Shown: positions 42,623 through 52,805, numbered from the stretch's first letter. The stretch: DNA of 64,000 nt from Mycobacterium sp. IS-1496 (GCF_001499995.1 NZ_LQIU01000008.1:46756-110755); one strand, 5' to 3'. The notes: generated by a model not told the origin, from the letters alone. Program-made: numbers and translations.

Positions 42623-45600
42623 GTGACGACCGGCACCGGGCCCCGCGGCCGCGACCGCGGCGCCACGATCGACGAGTTGCTCGACCGGGCAGTGGCGGCC
42701 ATCAACCGTGGGGATCGTGCCACCGCGACGGTGTTGGCGGCGACGGTGCTGGCTGCCGACGGCGCGAACGCCGAGGCCGAAGACCTGCTGGCCGTGCCGG
42801 ATCAGCCTGGCCAGATCCGGCGACTGACGCTCCTCTTCGCGGATCTGGTGGATTCGACCGTGTTGTCGACCCGGGTGGAACCCGAGACCTACCGGCTTCT
42901 GGTCGGCCGCTACCGCGAGACGGTGCTGGGTGCCGTGACCAGATACGGGGGTCACATCGGCTCGACGGCCGGTGACGGGCTGCTGGCGGTCTTCGGCCAC
43001 CCGATTGCCCACGAGGACGACGCCCGACGCGCGGTGCAGGCCGGATTGCAGGTGGTCCGGGAGGTGGCCCGGTTGAGCGAGCAGGCCCGGCGCCGCTTCG
43101 GGGTGCAGGTCCAGGTCCGCGTCGGGGTGCATCGGGGACCGGTCTACCTCGACACCGCGCAGGACGATGTCTACGGGCTGGCGGCCAATCTCGCTGCCCG
43201 CGTATCGGGGCTGGCGTCTCCCGGCGCCCTGGTGGTCTCCGACGCGATGGCGGCGTTGATCCGGCACGATTTCGAGTTGGAGACCGTCCCCGCCGCGTGG
43301 GTGAAGGGCGTCGGGGAACCGATCGTCCACCACCGGGTGGTGGCCGAATGCCCGTCGGCGTCCGGCTCGGGCCGAAGCCCGTTGGTCGGCCGTGACACGG
43401 AACTGGCGTGTCTGCGGGCGGCGTGGGCGCGTGCGCAGTCGGGGACGTTGACGACGCCGGGTCTGCTCCTTCGGGGCGAGCCGGGCATCGGCAAATCGCG
43501 CCTCGCGGCTGCGGCCGTCGACATGGCGGCGGAGTGCGGCGCCGTGGTGCTGGAACTGGCCGGCTCGCCTCTGCAGACCGACGCGGGTCTGCACCCGATC
43601 CGGGCGTTGTTGGAGCGCCGCTGCGGCATCGCCCGCGAGACCGGCGAACCGGACCGGCTGCGACGGCTGGCCGCCGAGTGCAGCGCGCGCGGACTGGACC
43701 CGGGCAGCGCGGTGCCGTTGTTGGCGCCGGTGCTGGGCATCGAGGCGCGGGCCGGGTACGCGCCCGTCGCCGCCGAGGGTGACGAACTCTACGAACTGGT
43801 CGCGGGGGCGGTGAACGCGTATTTGCTGGCGTGCCTCGACGGTGCCGGCCTGGTGGTCGCCGAGGATGTGCACTGGTTCGATCCCTCGACCCGCGAGGTG
43901 ATCGGCGCACTTCTCGACTCGGCCGACGGCCGGGTGCTGGTGGTGATGACCGGCCGGCCGGGCGGATGGCTGCCATCCGGTTCGAGGTTCGAGGTGTGCG
44001 ACCTCGCACCGCTCACCGGTTCGCAGTCCGATGCGCTGATCGCGGCGCTCGATCCGGCTCTCTCCGCCGATCAGCGGGCCCAGGTGGCCGAGCGATGCGA
44101 CGGTGTCCCGTTCTACATCGAGCAGGTGGTCAACGGCCGCAGTGAGATCGGCGTGCCGGAAACGCTCTACGAACCCCTGCTGGCCCGGCTGCGCGCCAGC
44201 CCGCAAGCGGTGCCTGTGGTCGAGGCGGCCGCAGTGGTCGGCCGCCAGTTCGACGGCGAGCTGCTGCGGGCGTCGGTGGACATCCCGTGTGCCGAATTCG
44301 ACCGCGTCATCGCAGAGCTCGAAGAAGCGCGGGTCCTGGAATCCTGGGAAGGCGGCTGGCGGTTCCGCCACGAGCTGCTGCGCGAGGTCGCCGCAGAACT
44401 CGCGCCGCCGAGCGTGCGGCGCGGTCTGCACGGCAGGGTCGCCGACTTCCTGATCCGGTCCGGTGAACCGGAGTGGCGGCTGGTCGCCGAGCATTACGAG
44501 CATGCCGGCCGCTTCGGCGACGCCGCGGCGGCCTATCAGCAGGCGTCGGCCGATGCGCGGCGGCGCGGGGCCCTGGCCGAGGCCCGTGCCCACCTGACCC
44601 GCTCGCTCGCGCAGCTCGAGGACGCTCCTCCTGGTGGCGAACGGGATCGTCTCGAGGCGGCGCTGCGCCTGGAGCGGGGGTCTCTCGGCTTCGCCGAGGA
44701 CGGCTATCAGAGCCCGGAGGCCGCCGCCGACTTCGAGCGCTGCCTGCAGCTCGGCCACGCCCACCTCCGCAGCGACGAGCTGTTCGAGACGCTGACCGCA
44801 GTCGCCAACTACCATCTGATCCGGGCCGACCTGCGCCGGGCGGACAACGTGATCGCGGTGCTGCGCAGGCACTTCGGGGCGCGACAGTGCGCCGGCCCGG
44901 TCATCGAGGCCCTGTCCGGGACGGTGGCGTTGCTCCGCGGCGACTGCGACGCCGCGCACCACCACCTGCGCGGCGCGGGTGACGAACTCGCGACAGGCGG
45001 GCGGATCGACGACGACCACGGACGTGTCGTCGCCGAGTCGAAGGCGCTGGCACGGCTGTATCTCGCTCTCGTCGCGCTGATGCGAGGCGACATGGACGGG
45101 GCCGAGGACGAACTGGCGCAGGCGGCACGCCTGGGCTCACGTCTCGGCTTTCCCGGAACCCCCTACCTGCACGCCTACACGCGCTCCATGACCACGTGGC
45201 TGTGCATCGAATCCGGCCGGCTCGATCACGCGGCGGAGGTGGCCGTGGACACCATCGATCACGCCGAGCGGTACGGCCTCGACATGTGGCTGCGGGTCGG
45301 AGCCACGTGGCTGAGCGCCGTCGACGCGTTGGCGGCCCTGGACGATGAGCGCTGCGATCCCAATGTGCTCGCCGCGCACGGCGCCGCGCTCGCCACCCAC
45401 CTCGACAACCTGCGCTCGCTGGGGGTGTCCATGTACACCACCATCTTCGACGCCGTCATCGGACGGTTGCTGATCGCCGCGGGCGAACCGGAGTCGGCCC
45501 GCGATCGCCTGCAGGCGGGTCTGGAACTGGCTCGGGACACCGGGATGCGGTTCTATGACGCCGAGTTACTGCGGCTCCGTGCCCTAACCCAGCACACTCC

Positions 45601-45706
45601 GGATGCGCGCCGTGCCGACCTCGAAGCCGCGCGGAACCTGGCGCGGCGCCAGGGTGCGCGATTGTTCGAAATGCGGTGCAGCGTAGACGATCTCGAATTT
45701 GAATAG
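42623..45706 (+). CDS. Class III nucleotide cyclase-ATPase-TPR regulator (first of a tandem pair)
   Basis: About 1027 residues. An N-terminal helical TPR-like stretch (TIDELLDRAVAAINRGD) leads into a class III cyclase domain (about 63-235): RRLTLLFADLVDSTVLST with a metal Asp, HIGSTAGDGLLAVFGHP with the second Asp, and YGLAANLAARVSGLA with the Asn/Arg pair. An AAA/STAND-type ATPase follows, with Walker A GEPGIGKSRLA (about 287) and Walker B VVAEDVHWFD. The C-terminal 500 residues are TPR-like helices. GTG 42623 has GAGG upstream; ATG 42551 would extend it. It probably makes cAMP in response to an unknown signal; activity is inferred. Confidence 0.85.
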   Translation: MTTGTGPRGRDRGATIDELLDRAVAAINRGDRATATVLAATVLAADGANAEAEDLLAVPDQPGQIRRLTLLFADLVDSTVLSTRVEPETYRLLVGRYRETVLGAVTRYGGHIGSTAGDGLLAVFGHPIAHEDDARRAVQAGLQVVREVARLSEQARRRFGVQVQVRVGVHRGPVYLDTAQDDVYGLAANLAARVSGLASPGALVVSDAMAALIRHDFELETVPAAWVKGVGEPIVHHRVVAECPSASGSGRSPLVGRDTELACLRAAWARAQSGTLTTPGLLLRGEPGIGKSRLAAAAVDMAAECGAVVLELAGSPLQTDAGLHPIRALLERRCGIARETGEPDRLRRLAAECSARGLDPGSAVPLLAPVLGIEARAGYAPVAAEGDELYELVAGAVNAYLLACLDGAGLVVAEDVHWFDPSTREVIGALLDSADGRVLVVMTGRPGGWLPSGSRFEVCDLAPLTGSQSDALIAALDPALSADQRAQVAERCDGVPFYIEQVVNGRSEIGVPETLYEPLLARLRASPQAVPVVEAAAVVGRQFDGELLRASVDIPCAEFDRVIAELEEARVLESWEGGWRFRHELLREVAAELAPPSVRRGLHGRVADFLIRSGEPEWRLVAEHYEHAGRFGDAAAAYQQASADARRRGALAEARAHLTRSLAQLEDAPPGGERDRLEAALRLERGSLGFAEDGYQSPEAAADFERCLQLGHAHLRSDELFETLTAVANYHLIRADLRRADNVIAVLRRHFGARQCAGPVIEALSGTVALLRGDCDAAHHHLRGAGDELATGGRIDDDHGRVVAESKALARLYLALVALMRGDMDGAEDELAQAARLGSRLGFPGTPYLHAYTRSMTTWLCIESGRLDHAAEVAVDTIDHAERYGLDMWLRVGATWLSAVDALAALDDERCDPNVLAAHGAALATHLDNLRSLGVSMYTTIFDAVIGRLLIAAGEPESARDRLQAGLELARDTGMRFYDAELLRLRALTQHTPDARRADLEAARNLARRQGARLFEMRCSVDDLEFE

Positions 45707-45886
45707 GCGCTTCGATCGCTGCCTGGGCCGACGTCGCGAAGCCGAAAGTCTTTGCGAACGTTCGCAACAGCGCAGCCCGAAGCATCGGCACCTGAGGACG
45801 GCGGCTCGATAACCGGCATGCCGGCCCGGTGCGCGGCCTATCCTGGGGAGGCCCGGAGTGGTCCGGGCCGACGTGCGGAGGGTCGG

Positions 45887-48800
45887 ATGACGACCTCGAC
45901 GGCGTGCCGCACCTGCGGCACCGAATATCTGGACGGCGCCCGGTTCTGCCACGGATGTGGCGCGCCCGTGGGTCCGGCCGCGACACATGCCGAATACAAG
46001 CAGGTCACGGTCCTGTTCGCCGATGTCGTCCGCTCGATGGACCTCGCGGCGGCGGTCGGCGCCGAACGGCTGCGCGAGATCATGGCCGAACTGGTCAACC
46101 GGTCCTCGGCGGTGGTGCAGCGGTACGGCGGGACGGTCGACAAGTTCACCGGGGACGGGATCATGGCGGTCTTCGGCGCGCCGATCGCGCTCGAGGACCA
46201 CGCGGTCCGGGCGAGTTTGGCGGCGCTGGGTATCCAGCGGCAGGCCGGGCAACTCGCGGCGACCGTCGAGCGCACCGACGGCGCGACGCTCGCACTGCGG
46301 ATCGGCCTGAATTCCGGGCAGGTGATCGCGGGTGACATCGCGTCGCCGACGCTGGGTTTCACCACGGTCGGCGAGCACGTGGGCTGGGCGCAGCGGATGG
46401 AGTCCGCGGCTACGCCGGGCGGTGTGCTGCTCAGCGACTCGACGGCACGCCTGGTCGAGCACGTCGCGATGCTCGGTGGACCGGAAGAGGTTTCGGTGAA
46501 GGGCTGTGACCGGCCCGTTGCGGCACGACGCCTGATGGGCATGGGAGCACCCCACGCGGTGGCCGGACGCGGCGAGCCGAAACTCGTCGGGCGGCACTGG
46601 GAGATGGCGGCCGCCGAAGGGATCCTCGAACGGTCGATCGACGGCGCCGGGACGGTCGTCGCCCTGGTGGGCCCGCCCGGAATCGGCAAGAGCAGGATGG
46701 CGCGCGAGATCGCCACGGCCGCGGCGGCCCGCGGCGTCGAGGTGTTCTGGTCGTTCTGTGAATCCCACATCAGCGACGTCCCATTCCACGTCGTGGGTCA
46801 GCTCCTGCGCACGATCGCCGGTCTGCCCGGCCTCGACGACGAGGTGGTCCGAGCGCGGCTGCGGGCGCGTTTCGACGACGCCGACGAGCAGGATCTGCTG
46901 CTGTTCGAAGACCTCCTGGAGATCCGGGACCCCGATGCCGCGCTGCCGAACATCGATCCCGATGCCCGACGCCGCCGGCTGTCGCGGATGGTCAAGGCCG
47001 CCGCGGTGTCCCGCGGCTCGCCCGCTCTCTACATCGTCGAGGATGCGCACTGGATCGATGAGGTCAGCGATGCGATGCTCGCCGACTTCGTGACGGTGAT
47101 ACCGCAGACACATGCGATGGTGCTGGTCACCCACCGCCCGGATTTCCACGGGGCCCTCAGCCGGGTTCCGGGTGCGCAGACGCTGACCCTCGCGCCGCTG
47201 AGCGATCCCGAGTCCGCCACCCTGGCCCGCACCCTGCTGGGCGCCGATCCGTCTGTGGTGGACCTGGCGGTGACGGTCGCGCAGCGCGCCGCGGGCAACC
47301 CGTTCTTCGCCGAAGAGATCGTGCGCGACCTCGCTGAGCGAGGGCTTCTCCGTGGCCGGCGTGGCGCGTACGAGTGCCGCGCCGACGTCGCCGAGATCAG
47401 CGTGCCCGCCACGCTGCAGGCGACGATCGCCGCGCGCATCGACCGCTTGGAGTCGCCCGCGAAGGACACACTGGGCGCGGCCTCGATCATCGGTATGCGG
47501 TTCGACACCGACCTGTTGGCCTCGATGGGGGTGGCGCCCGTGGTCGACGGTCTCCTGCGCGCCGAGCTGATCGACCAGGTGAAGTTCACGGGCCACGTGG
47601 AGTACGCCTTCCGTCATCCGTTGATCCGAACCGTCGCCTACGAGTCCCAGCTCCGATCCGACCGTGCGGCGCTGCACCGGCGGCTGGCCGACGCCATCGC
47701 CCGACAGGAGCCGTCGATCGACGAGAACGCGGCGCTGATCGCCGAACACCTGGAGGCCGCGGGTGACCCGCGGGCCGCGTACGAGTGGCACATGCGGGCG
47801 GCCGCGTGGTCCCAGCGGCGGGACATCCGTGCGGCGCTGGTGAGCTGGGAGCGTGCGTCCGTGCTGGCCGATGCGCTTCCGGCGGACACCCCCGATCAAC
47901 TCCGCATGCGCATAGCGCCTCGAACGCTTCTGTGCGCCAATGGATTCCGGAATCGCATACCGGCCGCTGGCCGACGATTCGACGAATTGCAGGAACTGTG
48001 CGCGGCGGCAGGCGACAAGGCGTCGGTGGCGATCGCCATGGCGGGTCTGGTCAACGAACAGCTGATCGACGGAACGTTGGCGGAAGCGTCCCGGCTGGTC
48101 GACGAACAGATGGTCATCCTGGAATCGATCGGCGACCCTGCGCTCACCGTGGGGCTGACGCTGTTCCCGGCCGCCGTCAAGATCCTCACCGGCGAGTTCG
48201 TGGAGGCGCTCCGGTGTTGCGACATGGTGATCGACCTCGCCCACGACGATCCGGCCCTGGGGGGTTACGTGCTCGGGGCTCCGCTGGCGTTGGCGTACGG
48301 GATGCGGTGTACAGCGTGCTGGTGGCTGGGAAGGCCGGGGTGGCGGCGGGACTTCGATCGCGCGGTGGAGATGGCGCGTGAGGCCGACCCGATATCGCGG
48401 ACGGCGGTCATCGTCTACACCTATGCGAACGCGATCGCCAGCGGCGTGACCCCGGCCGACGACGCCGCGCTCCGCACCAGTGACGAGGCGCTGGTCATTG
48501 CGCAGGATTCGGCCGACGACATCGCCTACGGGTTCGCGTTGTTCGCGTCGGCGGGCGTCCTTCTCGCCCACGCTTCCGGCCAGACGGCCCGTGCGGTGGA
48601 GTTGCTCGGACAGGTGCGGGAGATGGCGGTGGACGGGAGATTCTTCTCGACGATGGTGCCGGTCATCGACGCGAGGCTCGCGGAGCAAGCGCTGGCGCAG
48701 CGGGACTGGTCCGCGTTGCCGCTGCTGCGAAGGTGTGTCGAGGCCGTATACGAGAGTGGGCTGTTGTCCTACGCGCCGTGGGCGACGACGATACTGGCGG

Positions 48801-49048
48801 ACGCCCTGATCGAGCGGGGGGCGGACGGTGACCTGCCCGAGGCCGAAGAGGTGCTGGCGCGCCTGTGCGGTCAGCCACAGTTCGAGGGCGCGGCGTACTG
48901 CGACCTCTCGCTGCTGCGGTTGCGCGCGCTGCTGTCGCTACGCCGCGGTGACGAGACCACCTACCGGCACTACCGCGATCGGTACCGGGAGAAGGCGAAG
49001 GCCCTCGGCTTCGAGGGGCAGATGACGTGGGCCGAGGCGATGCCGTAG
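45887..49048 (+). CDS. Zinc-ribbon nucleotide cyclase-ATPase-TPR regulator (second of the pair)
   Basis: About 1053 residues. Unlike its neighbour it starts with a zinc ribbon (CRTCGTEYLDGARFCHGCG). The cyclase domain (about 40-215) has VTVLFADVVRSMDLAAAVG, GTVDKFTGDGIMAVFGAP with both metal Asp and a substrate Lys context, and VGEHVGWAQRMESAATPGG. Walker A is GPPGIGKSRMA (about 262) and Walker B is ALYIVEDAHWID. TPR-like helices fill the rest. ATG 45887 has GGAGG 8 bases upstream. It lies 180 bases after the first copy in the same direction and is about the same length, so the pair arose by old duplication or recruitment. Confidence 0.87.
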   Translation: MTTSTACRTCGTEYLDGARFCHGCGAPVGPAATHAEYKQVTVLFADVVRSMDLAAAVGAERLREIMAELVNRSSAVVQRYGGTVDKFTGDGIMAVFGAPIALEDHAVRASLAALGIQRQAGQLAATVERTDGATLALRIGLNSGQVIAGDIASPTLGFTTVGEHVGWAQRMESAATPGGVLLSDSTARLVEHVAMLGGPEEVSVKGCDRPVAARRLMGMGAPHAVAGRGEPKLVGRHWEMAAAEGILERSIDGAGTVVALVGPPGIGKSRMAREIATAAAARGVEVFWSFCESHISDVPFHVVGQLLRTIAGLPGLDDEVVRARLRARFDDADEQDLLLFEDLLEIRDPDAALPNIDPDARRRRLSRMVKAAAVSRGSPALYIVEDAHWIDEVSDAMLADFVTVIPQTHAMVLVTHRPDFHGALSRVPGAQTLTLAPLSDPESATLARTLLGADPSVVDLAVTVAQRAAGNPFFAEEIVRDLAERGLLRGRRGAYECRADVAEISVPATLQATIAARIDRLESPAKDTLGAASIIGMRFDTDLLASMGVAPVVDGLLRAELIDQVKFTGHVEYAFRHPLIRTVAYESQLRSDRAALHRRLADAIARQEPSIDENAALIAEHLEAAGDPRAAYEWHMRAAAWSQRRDIRAALVSWERASVLADALPADTPDQLRMRIAPRTLLCANGFRNRIPAAGRRFDELQELCAAAGDKASVAIAMAGLVNEQLIDGTLAEASRLVDEQMVILESIGDPALTVGLTLFPAAVKILTGEFVEALRCCDMVIDLAHDDPALGGYVLGAPLALAYGMRCTACWWLGRPGWRRDFDRAVEMAREADPISRTAVIVYTYANAIASGVTPADDAALRTSDEALVIAQDSADDIAYGFALFASAGVLLAHASGQTARAVELLGQVREMAVDGRFFSTMVPVIDARLAEQALAQRDWSALPLLRRCVEAVYESGLLSYAPWATTILADALIERGADGDLPEAEEVLARLCGQPQFEGAAYCDLSLLRLRALLSLRRGDETTYRHYRDRYREKAKALGFEGQMTWAEAMP

Positions 49049-49051
49049 CAC

Positions 49052-50158
49052 TCACGCGGTCGGCCGCCAGAAGCCTTGAAAACCCTGTCCGGCATTGCTC
49101 GTCCGGATCGGCGAGAGTTTGACCGGATCGCCCGCCTCGACCATGACACCGTCGCCGACGACCATCGCGACGTGTCCGTCCCACACCGCCAGGTCGCCGG
49201 GCCGCAGCGACCCGGCGTCGACGGCGGCGCCGACATCCTGCTCCTGCGCGAGCCGGGGCAGGTCCAGGCCGGCCTCGCCGTAAGCCCACTGCGTCAGCCC
49301 GCTGCAGTCCAGGCCGACACCGGGGGTGGTGCCGCCCCACTGGTACGGCACCCCGAGCTGAGTCAGCGCGTGGCGCACCGCGTCGGCGGCGACCGCGTTC
49401 GGCGCGGTGGCCGTGCTGCCGTCGGGCAACCGCACCGCCACGCCGTCGCCGAACACACCGGGGTCGGGCTGGGCGGCCGCCGCGCGGCGCGAGGCCGCCT
49501 CCACGGGCATGGCCGCCTCCGCCGGTGCGGCCCCCGAGGCTCGGGACGCCATCGACGCCAGGGACCCCATCGGGGTGGCGGTGCCGAGCCCGCCCGGCGC
49601 ACCCCCGCCGAAGCCGGCCGGCACCGTCGGCACCGGCGGCGCCGCCGGTGCGGCACCGGGTGCGCTGAGCGCACCGGCGTGGCTGTCGAGTTCGGCGCGC
49701 AACTCCTCGACGACGGCGACGGCCTCGCGCAGGGCACGCCGCGCCTCGGTGAGCAGTTCCTCGGCGACGCCGGGGGTGTCCAGGTGATGCTCCAGCGCGG
49801 CCGCCCGGGACTCGAAGCGCTCGACGATGTCCTGCAGGCGGGCGGCGGCGCGCGCGACGGCGGCGCCCGCCTCGCGGGTGCCCGCGGTGAGCCGGCCCGT
49901 GCGGTCGGCCAACTCGGTGACCGCTGTGGTGGTGGCCGCGGCGAACGCGCCCGCACCGTCGGCCGCCGTGCCCGACCAGTTCTCACCGGTGCGCTGCCAC
50001 GACGTGCGCGCGGTGGTGGCCACCCCGGTCAGCGCGTCCCGCACCCCCGCCAGCGCCGCGCCGGGCGGGCCACCGGAACCGTCGGGCCAGCCGGGGCCGA
50101 CGAGGTTGCGCACCTCGCGCAGCGGCGCCGAGAGCGCATCCACCAGCGTGCCCGGCAC
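49052..50158 (-). CDS. NlpC/P60 peptidoglycan hydrolase-like protein with WXG-type helical N-terminus
   Basis: A 368-residue protein. The N-terminal 165 residues are long helices ([30 protein letters not shown] ... [29 protein letters not shown]) reminiscent of type VII-associated proteins. A Pro/Ala/Gly linker follows. The C-terminal NlpC/P60 domain has the Cys nucleophile in [13 protein letters not shown] and the His in [15 protein letters not shown]. No signal peptide is visible. GTG 50158 begins 2 bases after the EspC-like stop. It probably cleaves peptidoglycan cross-bridges after export by a non-Sec route, which is inference. Confidence 0.85.
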   Translation of the reverse strand: MPGTLVDALSAPLREVRNLVGPGWPDGSGGPPGAALAGVRDALTGVATTARTSWQRTGENWSGTAADGAGAFAAATTTAVTELADRTGRLTAGTREAGAAVARAAARLQDIVERFESRAAALEHHLDTPGVAEELLTEARRALREAVAVVEELRAELDSHAGALSAPGAAPAAPPVPTVPAGFGGGAPGGLGTATPMGSLASMASRASGAAPAEAAMPVEAASRRAAAAQPDPGVFGDGVAVRLPDGSTATAPNAVAADAVRHALTQLGVPYQWGGTTPGVGLDCSGLTQWAYGEAGLDLPRLAQEQDVGAAVDAGSLRPGDLAVWDGHVAMVVGDGVMVEAGDPVKLSPIRTSNAGQGFQGFWRPTA

Positions 50159-50160
50159 GG

Positions 50161-50454
50161 TCAGCCCCCGAGAAGTGCGGTGGCGCGCAGCTGCGCCTCG
50201 TCGTACGCCGTCGCCGATGCCCGCGCGGTCGCCGACCCGCCGGCGACACCGTCGGCGAGGGCGGCGGCCCTGGCGGATTCGGCGGTGGTCGCATCGGACA
50301 GCGCGGCGAGGAAACGCGCACCGACCGGGCCCAGCGACGCCGCTGCGGCGGTGACCGGGACCCCGGCCAGCGCAGCCGCCGCGGCCGCGAGGTCGGTGGA
50401 GTGCGCGGCGTCGGTGCGGGCCAGCGCGCGGATGGCGTCGGTGTCGGCGTGCAT
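50161..50454 (-). CDS. EspC-like type VII secretion-associated small protein
   Basis: A 97-residue all-helical Ala-rich protein ([19 protein letters not shown] ... [13 protein letters not shown]) with a central break and a C-terminal helix ending [17 protein letters not shown]. Size, two-helix layout and the Tyr followed by an acidic residue near the C-terminus resemble EspC-type ESX substrates. It is coupled to the NlpC/P60 gene with a 2-base gap, so the two may be exported together. No ESX core gene lies in the window. The family call is tentative. Confidence 0.55.
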   Translation of the reverse strand: MHADTDAIRALARTDAAHSTDLAAAAAALAGVPVTAAAASLGPVGARFLAALSDATTAESARAAALADGVAGGSATARASATAYDEAQLRATALLGG

Positions 50455-50516
50455 GCGATTACGACGCCGTGGACGGCCGGACGGTTCCGCCGTCGAGCGA
50501 AATGGGCGGCTGGCGC

Positions 50517-50522
50517 TAAGGT
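50517..50522 (+). promoter_or_regulatory. -10 element TAAGGT of upp
   Basis: TAAGGT is followed by 7 bases and ATG 50530, which suggests a leaderless upp mRNA and supports that start. Confidence 0.5.
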
Positions 50523-50529
50523 CGGCGCC

Positions 50530-51153
50530 ATGGATGTGCGCGTCGTCGATCACCCGCTGGCCGCCGCGCGGCTGACCACGCTGCGCGACCAGGGCACCGA
50601 CAACGCGGCCTTCCGTTCCGCGCTGCGCGATCTCACGCTGATGCTGGTGTACGAGGCCACCCGCGACGCCGCCCGCGAGGACGTCGAGGTGCGCACCCCG
50701 CTCGCGGTGACGACCGGGGCGCGGCTGGCGCGGCCGCCGCTGCTGGTGCCGGTGCTGCGGGCCGGGCTCGGGATGGTCGACCAGGCCCACGCGCTGATCC
50801 CCGAGGCGCGGGTGGGTTTCGTCGGCGTGGCGCGCAACGAGGAAACCCACGAGCCGACACCGTATCTGGAGTCGCTGCCCGCCGATCTGAGCACTCAGCC
50901 GGTGTTCGTGCTCGACCCGATGCTGGCCACCGGTGGATCGTTGGCCCACACCGTCGGGCTGCTGCAGGCGCGTGGAGCCGTCGACATCACCGCCATCTGC
51001 GTGGTGGTTGCTCCGGAGGGCATCGCCACCCTCGAGAAGGCCGCGCCCGCCATGCGCCTGTTCACCGCGACGATCGACGAACGCCTCGACGAGGCCGCCT
51101 ACATCGTCCCCGGACTCGGCGACGCGGGGGACCGGCAGTTCGGTCCGCGCTGA
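50530..51153 (+). CDS. upp: Uracil phosphoribosyltransferase
   Basis: Makes UMP from uracil and PRPP. 207 residues. The N-terminus [30 protein letters not shown] is typical. The PRPP loop is [18 protein letters not shown] and the C-terminal uracil site is [15 protein letters not shown]. It is convergent with pmmB (15-base gap) and close to other salvage genes (cdd, deoA, add, purine nucleoside phosphorylase), as in the Rv3307-Rv3315c interval. Confidence 0.97.
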   Translation: MDVRVVDHPLAAARLTTLRDQGTDNAAFRSALRDLTLMLVYEATRDAAREDVEVRTPLAVTTGARLARPPLLVPVLRAGLGMVDQAHALIPEARVGFVGVARNEETHEPTPYLESLPADLSTQPVFVLDPMLATGGSLAHTVGLLQARGAVDITAICVVVAPEGIATLEKAAPAMRLFTATIDERLDEAAYIVPGLGDAGDRQFGPR

Positions 51154-51167
51154 GGGCTACCCGTCCG

Positions 51168-52805
51168 TCACCACTGCTGCGCCACGGCCACCAGTTCGTC
51201 ACGCAACTGCTGCGCCTCGGCGCGCACCCGCGGCAGGTCGCCGGCGCAGGATCGCCGAATCTCGATGTAGGACTTCACCTTCGGCTCCGTGCCGGACGGC
51301 CGCACGACCATCCGCACCGAGGTGTCGGCGTCGCCACCGGTGAAGATCAGCGCATCCGAGCGCATCGGCTCGGGTGAGGTGTTCAGGTCGGTCACGGTCA
51401 CCTCGTGTCCGGCGAGGCGGTCCGGCGGGGTGTCGCGCAACCGGGCCATCACCCCGGCGGCTTCGTCGGCGTCGGCGACCGGGCGGCTGACGGCGGCGGT
51501 GACGTGGACGCCGTGGCGCAGAGCCAGGTCGTCGAGCACGTCGAGCACCGTGCGGCCGTGTTCCTTCAGCACGCCGACGAGGTCGCAGAACAGCACCGCC
51601 GTGCTGATCCCGTCCTTGTCGCGGACCGCGGCCGGATCCACACAGTGGCCGATGGCCTCCTCGTAGGCGTACACCATGGTCTTACCGGGCAGTTCCTCGT
51701 CGGCGCGGGAGAGCCACTTGAATCCGGTGAGCGTCTCGACGAAGTGGGCGCCGTGCGCGGCGGCGATCGCCGCGAGCATCCGTGAGGACACCACGGTGCT
51801 GGCCACCACTGTCGCGTCCATGACCTCGCCGGGCTCGACCTGGGTGAGGATGTAATCGCCCAGCAGCCAACCGGTTTCGTCGCCCGAGAGCATCCGCCAA
51901 CCGTCGGGCGTCGGCACCCCGACAGCGCATCGGTCGGCGTCCGGGTCGAGCGCGATCGCGACGTCGGCGTCGACGTCGGCGGCCAGTTCGAGCAGTGCGT
52001 CGACCGCGCCGGGCTCCTCGGGGTTGGGCAGTTCCACGGTGGGGAAGTCGGGGTCGGGGGAGAACTGTTTGTCGACCACGTGCACGTCGACGATGCCGGC
52101 GCGGACGAAGGTGTCCATCGCGTACTCACCGCCCACTCCGTGCAGTGGGGTGAACGCCACGCGCACGGGCGCTTTCGCGTGCCGGACATTGGCGGCCCGT
52201 TCGACGTAGTGGGCGATCTCCTCCATGCCGCCGGTCTCCACCTCGGCCCTGGGGATCTCGTCGGCGAACGGCGCCTCGGCGATCGCGGCCTCGATCTCGG
52301 TGTCGGTGGGGCCGATGATCTGCAGACCCTCTTCGAAGTACACCTTGTAGCCGTTGTCGCTCGGCGGGTTGTGCGATGCGGTGATCTGGATACCGGCCGC
52401 GGCGTGCATGTGCCGCACGGTGAACGCCACTATCGGGGTCGGGACCGCCGCCAGCAGCAGCACCACCTCGAACCCCTGTGCGGCGAGCACTTCGGCGGCG
52501 GCGCGGGCGAATTCGTCGGAGCGGTGCCGGGCGTCCCGGCCGACGACGACCTGCGAACCGGCCATACCGCGGTCTTTGAGCACCTTGGCCACCGCCCACG
52601 TCGTGCGCAGCACGACGGCCAGGTTCATTCCGTTCGGGCCGCCGCGCAGTGGCCCGCGTAGCCCTGCCGTCCCGAACGTCAGTGAGCGGGAGAACCGCTC
52701 GTCGAGTTCCTCCGGACTGCACTGGGACAACTCCTCCGCGGTTTGCGGGTCGGGGTCGTGAGCAATCCATTCCTGCACGGTCGTCGAGATCGCCGAGGAA
52801 GTCAT
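51168..52805 (-). CDS. pmmB: Phosphohexomutase/phosphopentomutase-like enzyme PmmB
   Basis: A 545-residue alpha-D-phosphohexomutase superfamily member. The phosphoserine loop is GIQITASHNPPSDNGYK, the metal loop is IALDPDADRCAV, the sugar loop is VYAYEEAIGHCV and the phosphate-binding C-terminus is MVVRPSGTEPKVKSY. The long form resembles PGM2-type enzymes, some of which act on ribose or deoxyribose phosphate. It overlaps the marR-type gene by 4 bases and sits between upp and purine nucleoside phosphorylase, so a pentose-phosphate role is worth considering. The usual annotation is phosphomannomutase (Rv3308). Confidence 0.92.
   Translation of the reverse strand: MTSSAISTTVQEWIAHDPDPQTAEELSQCSPEELDERFSRSLTFGTAGLRGPLRGGPNGMNLAVVLRTTWAVAKVLKDRGMAGSQVVVGRDARHRSDEFARAAAEVLAAQGFEVVLLLAAVPTPIVAFTVRHMHAAAGIQITASHNPPSDNGYKVYFEEGLQIIGPTDTEIEAAIAEAPFADEIPRAEVETGGMEEIAHYVERAANVRHAKAPVRVAFTPLHGVGGEYAMDTFVRAGIVDVHVVDKQFSPDPDFPTVELPNPEEPGAVDALLELAADVDADVAIALDPDADRCAVGVPTPDGWRMLSGDETGWLLGDYILTQVEPGEVMDATVVASTVVSSRMLAAIAAAHGAHFVETLTGFKWLSRADEELPGKTMVYAYEEAIGHCVDPAAVRDKDGISTAVLFCDLVGVLKEHGRTVLDVLDDLALRHGVHVTAAVSRPVADADEAAGVMARLRDTPPDRLAGHEVTVTDLNTSPEPMRSDALIFTGGDADTSVRMVVRPSGTEPKVKSYIEIRRSCAGDLPRVRAEAQQLRDELVAVAQQW

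Noticed and set aside
42512..48688. Very long minus-strand frames (over 800 and 1000 codons) opposite the two cyclase-ATPase genes
   Set aside because: The plus-strand frames carry intact cyclase and Walker motifs; the minus-strand frames show no domain and overlap them completely.
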